Shown: in pieces, positions 6,732 through 9,236 of the stretch
How the letters are laid out: every line of letters starts with the position of its first letter
Numbering within the stretch: the first letter of the stretch is position 1
Assembly: GCA_045650505.1 (NCBI GenBank)
Contig: JAZRRE010000019.1
Location: 1 to 9,236 of the forward strand
Reading direction: 5' to 3'
From: RGIG1681 sp045650505
GTDB taxonomy: Bacteria; Bacillota; Clostridia; Christensenellales; UBA1242
Length of the DNA stretch: 9,236 nucleotides
Made by a program: the position numbers and the translations under genes
Notes under the pieces: model-generated
The model's input: only the letters and a program-made list of their open reading frames with translations
What the model was told of the DNA's origin: nothing
Database searches by the model: none

Positions 6732-8125
6732 TATTCATCTAAATATAAATCAGGGTTTGAATTTATCATTTTGCTAGCCAAAACACACAAAGCTTCTTTG
6801 TTGTTTTTTGTCGAATCAAGTGCCACTTTTAAAAGCATATTATCAATTAAAGTGTCGATATTTTCAATTCTAACTTTTGGGTTAAGTTTAATAATATCAT
6901 CACCACGAATTGCAAGGTCTAACCTATTGAATGGTGTGCCTTTTTTAATCATATCATCATAAGTTTTTCGAAGAATTTCTGCTGAATGTGATTTTACAGG
7001 ATAACCTCTGTTTTCACACTTAATCACAGTTTTAAGTTCAACAATATTTTCAACCACTTCATGGTTTTCAAAAATGAATTTTTTAACAGATTTTTTTGAA
7101 GCAAATCCAAATCTGTTAAAATCATATCCTTTAATAACCTTAATTACTCTTTCAACAACCTCTCTGTTATAACCAAGACCTTCAATACCAAGATTTTTAT
7201 GAATGATATTTTCCAAAAATTCTCTTGCACCAAAGAAGTTGTTTCGAAGTTCCATTGTTTTAACTTTTCCACAGTCATGAAGAAGCACAGCAAGTCTAAT
7301 AGAAGGTGAAGAATCTTTTAAACAGTTCAAAATATGCTGATAAATTGGTTCACCTTTTTTATCAACTACTTTTGAATTTTTAACAGCATCAACACCAGGA
7401 AGAATATATTTCCAAGCATCAAGCTCACCAAGAAGCATCATAGCTCTAACATGTGCAGTTTTTGTGTAGTTAAGTTCAGGATAAATTCCATCAGCAGTGA
7501 GTAGTCTTTCAAATTCATTTTTTAAACGATATTTTGAAATGAAACGAATTTTATAAGCATTTTGTTTTGCATAAAACATTTCATCTTCAGGAATTTCAAG
7601 ACCCAAAGCTGAAGCAAAACGAATAAGACGAAGGATTCTTTCAGGGTCATCATTGAACACATTTTTTGGTGACCTTGTGGTTGTGATTCTGCGTTCTTTA
7701 ACATCATCAATACCACCAAGAGGGTCAACATACTCACCCGCTTCGATATTGAAATAAATTGCATTAATTTTAAAATCACGGCGAAGTGCATCTTCATCAA
7801 GACTCTTTATAAATTCAATATGGTCTGGAGTGTGTGATTCACTTTCATAAAACTCTTTTCTAAAAGTTGCGTGCTCATATCTTCTCTTTCCAAAGATAGC
7901 CATAACACCAACTTTTTCATTGAGGTTTTTAACTTCAAATTTTGTGCCTTCAAGCATCTTTTTAAGTTCTTTTGGAGTAACCGATGAGCAAAGGTCAATA
8001 TCATCACGAAGCACACTAGAAATTCCAAGATATGAATCTCTAACATATCCACCAACAATAAAAAGTTCTTTTTTATTAGCTTTAAAAATTTGTGCTAATT
8101 CTTTAAGCTCTGCAGGAATTTTCAT
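6731..8125 (-). CDS. cca: tRNA nucleotidyltransferase (CCA-adding family, class II) with HD-type domain, 464 aa
   Basis: This cytosolic enzyme adds or repairs the 3' CCA end of tRNA from CTP and ATP. The class II catalytic head is clear: VGGYVRD (24-30), the metal-binding acidic pair in DDIDLC (Asp42, Asp44), EDALRRDFKINAIYFN (111-126), and the nucleotide-selecting DPERILRLIRF (160-170). A helical neck follows, then an HD-type domain with QH264 and LLHDCGK (His283, Asp284), and the usual C-terminal module RLDLAIRGDDIIKL (401-414) with NNKEALCVLA (441-450). Within the HD region the family's 'GHE/GHD' histidine is replaced (FFGAREF, 297-303), so metal phosphohydrolase activity may be lost. GAAGGTG, five bases before ATG, supports the start. 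It heads an operon with the 40-residue microprotein and the VanW gene. Whether it adds full CCA or only A cannot be decided here. Confidence 0.95.
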   Translation of the reverse strand: MKIPAELKELAQIFKANKKELFIVGGYVRDSYLGISSVLRDDIDLCSSVTPKELKKMLEGTKFEVKNLNEKVGVMAIFGKRRYEHATFRKEFYESESHTPDHIEFIKSLDEDALRRDFKINAIYFNIEAGEYVDPLGGIDDVKERRITTTRSPKNVFNDDPERILRLIRFASALGLEIPEDEMFYAKQNAYKIRFISKYRLKNEFERLLTADGIYPELNYTKTAHVRAMMLLGELDAWKYILPGVDAVKNSKVVDKKGEPIYQHILNCLKDSSPSIRLAVLLHDCGKVKTMELRNNFFGAREFLENIIHKNLGIEGLGYNREVVERVIKVIKGYDFNRFGFASKKSVKKFIFENHEVVENIVELKTVIKCENRGYPVKSHSAEILRKTYDDMIKKGTPFNRLDLAIRGDDIIKLNPKVRIENIDTLIDNMLLKVALDSTKNNKEALCVLASKMINSNPDLYLDE

Positions 8126-8166
8126 TTTTTCACCTTCAAAAATTTCTTCTTTAAAATTGTTTATAT

Positions 8167-8211
8167 ATTATATAATAAAATAATATTATCATAATTTATT
8201 TTTTTACTCAA
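8167..8211 (-). promoter_or_regulatory. Probable promoter of the cca-microprotein-VanW operon
   Basis: Two overlapping readings are possible on the - strand. One has TTGAGT (8211-8206), a 17-base spacer and TAATAT (8188-8183) with a TG extension (8191-8190). The other uses the perfect TATAAT at 8172-8167 with only a poor -35 (TTATGA, 8194-8189, 16-base spacer). The region is so A/T-rich that chance matches are likely, so the exact boxes are uncertain. The rest of the 185-base divergent gap (8126-8310) holds A/T-rich sequence with no gene. Confidence 0.4.
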
Positions 8212-8310
8212 TTAAAAAAGACCCTTTGATTTATTTTTTTTGTTATTTTATTTTCTTTTTTGTAAATTTATTTTTGAATAAAATTTAACAATCTAAAAAA
8301 CACTAATAAT

Positions 8311-9045
8311 ATGAAAAAGATTTTTATATTTATATTTTGTTTTATTATTTGCTTTGGTGCTGGATGTTCAAAAACAGAAAGCAATAATCAAGAGGCACAA
8401 AATCAAGCATATCTTGCAAGTGTCGATAAAATTGTTTCAAATGAAATTGCAAGTTTTGAAGGAAGTGAAGACTTTGATGCGGAAACAATAAAAACACTTT
8501 CTGTTATTATTAGAACAAATTTAAATAACGACCTTTCAAACAAAAAAGAACTGAATGAAAATAACAATGACATTTTAAATAATAATATATATACTATAGT
8601 AAGAGAAACAAGTGGTGAAATTTTAGAAGATGAAAATTCACCTTTAACAGAACTTTATATTGAAGACAATAAAACAAAAGAACAAGAATGGATTGTTCTT
8701 ATCAAAAAAAATAAAATTTTAGAGCTTTTAAAACAAAATAATATAAAGCTTTCAAATTTATCAAAATTTGAACTTATTTCAAATAAAGAAGGATTTGCTG
8801 AAAAAATTGTTATTGGTGGAAAAGAATTCGATTTTCAATATTTAATGAAAAAGTTTGATTTGCCTTCAAATAAAAATATATCAATTGTTAATAACTTAAC
8901 AAGTATAAAAATTACAGGAAAAGGAATAGGGCAAAATGAAAATTTTAACCTTGAAACCATCAAAGCCTTATCTAATCAAGGGTACGATTATAAAAGTATA
9001 ATTAAATCGAAAAAAAATAGTTTTAAAATAATAAATAATGCTTAA
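8311..9045 (+). CDS. Lipoprotein with a divergent, shortened SpoIID-like domain, 244 aa
   Basis: MKKIFIFIFCFIICFGAGC is a lipoprotein signal peptide with the modified Cys at 19, so the protein is anchored outside the membrane. The remainder tracks the SpoIID/LytB domain (septal and engulfment peptidoglycan lytic transglycosylase family) in order. VDKIVSNEIASF with DAETIKTLSVIIRTNL (39-71) parallels the family's 'gVv.gEM' and 'EALKAQAVAARTYAL'; Glu58 sits where the conserved Glu of that motif lies. YTIVRETSGEIL (94-105) parallels 'aV.eT.G.vl'. EGFAEKIVIGGKEFDF (160-175) parallels 'sGRv..l.v.G..v'. GKGIGQ..NQGYDYKSIIK (203-232) aligns without gaps to 'GRGWGHGVGMSQYGA..MAEQGYDYEEILK'. The His/Gly/Ser-Gln signature has been lost and the middle is shorter than usual, so it may be inactive or altered. 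No clear ribosome binding site or promoter is visible. This assignment rests on remembered consensus patterns. Confidence 0.7.
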   Translation: MKKIFIFIFCFIICFGAGCSKTESNNQEAQNQAYLASVDKIVSNEIASFEGSEDFDAETIKTLSVIIRTNLNNDLSNKKELNENNNDILNNNIYTIVRETSGEILEDENSPLTELYIEDNKTKEQEWIVLIKKNKILELLKQNNIKLSNLSKFELISNKEGFAEKIVIGGKEFDFQYLMKKFDLPSNKNISIVNNLTSIKITGKGIGQNENFNLETIKALSNQGYDYKSIIKSKKNSFKIINNA

Positions 9046-9100
9046 AAACAGTGTTAAAAACTTTATAAAAACCTCTTAAATTTCTTTAAAAATTTACACA

Positions 9101-9160
9101 ACTTATTAACCTTCTAAAGCCCATAATATCAGCGTTTAGATAACTTATTAACTTATTAAC
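9101..9160. repeat. Three copies of ACTTATTAAC in the terminal non-coding region
   Basis: Exact copies lie at 9101-9110, 9143-9152 and 9151-9160; the last two overlap by two bases and so repeat with an 8-base period. The last copy reads TTATTAACA at 9153-9161, which matches seven of nine bases of the DnaA box TTATCCACA. An A/T tract (9161-9200) follows. The rest of 9046-9236 shows no gene on either strand. The repeats could be protein-binding sites, weak DnaA boxes or chance in A/T-rich DNA. Confidence 0.5.
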
Positions 9161-9236
9161 AATACTAATAATAAAAACAATAATTTAAAAATAAAAAAAT
9201 AATTGAAAAAGACAGAAAAAAGAAAATTATTTATAA

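Noticed and set aside
4630..9083. CCTCTTAAATTT present at 4630-4641 and 9072-9083
   Set aside because: Several 12-base matches are expected by chance in a window this A/T-rich.
9077..9096. Hairpin TAAATTT-CTTTAA-AAATTTA after the lipoprotein gene as a terminator
   Set aside because: All A/T stem of 7 bp with no following U-tract; too weak to call.
1..9236. tRNA, rRNA, CRISPR arrays, transposase genes or attachment sites
   Set aside because: No cloverleaf, regular spaced repeats, transposase motifs or flanking duplications were seen on reading both strands.

Overview
The window is strongly AT-rich, with long A/T runs between genes and AT-preferring codons. It uses the standard code: UGG serves for Trp, and every gene seen ends in TAA. 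Strong Shine-Dalgarno sites, sigma-A-like promoters with TG-extended -10 boxes, a VanW/G5 protein, a SpoIID-like lipoprotein and a lipoprotein signal with no outer-membrane genes all point to a low-GC Bacillota-type (Firmicutes) bacterium, probably an uncultured clostridial or related lineage. I cannot place it further. No tRNA, rRNA, CRISPR array or insertion sequence was seen.

Layout. Positions 1-219 are non-coding and T-rich and end in two tandem promoters. They drive a 602-residue cytosolic protein with a transglutaminase-like Cys-His-Asp core (220-2028, +). It converges on leuS (2079-4493, -) across a bidirectional terminator. leuS and a 177-residue orphan gene (4715-5248, +) diverge from one 221-base region holding a promoter for each. 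The orphan converges, again across a bidirectional terminator, on a minus-strand operon that reads cca-type tRNA nucleotidyltransferase (8125-6731), then a 40-residue membrane microprotein (6731-6609, start overlapping the cca stop by one base), then a VanW/G5 envelope protein (6579-5296). Divergent from cca is a 244-residue lipoprotein (8311-9045, +) that I read as a shortened, divergent SpoIID-family domain. The last 190 bases are non-coding and carry three copies of ACTTATTAAC.

How the genes fit together. Two are translation housekeeping genes (leuS, cca). Two look like exported, cell-wall-related proteins (VanW/G5 and the SpoIID-like lipoprotein). The transglutaminase-like protein and the orphan have unknown roles, but their promoter cores match at 14 of 15 bases, so they may be expressed alike. 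The least explained items are the microprotein, the lipoprotein that keeps the SpoIID frame but has lost its glycine/histidine signature, and the large unassigned helical part of the transglutaminase-like protein. I see no clear multi-gene defence or biosynthetic system.
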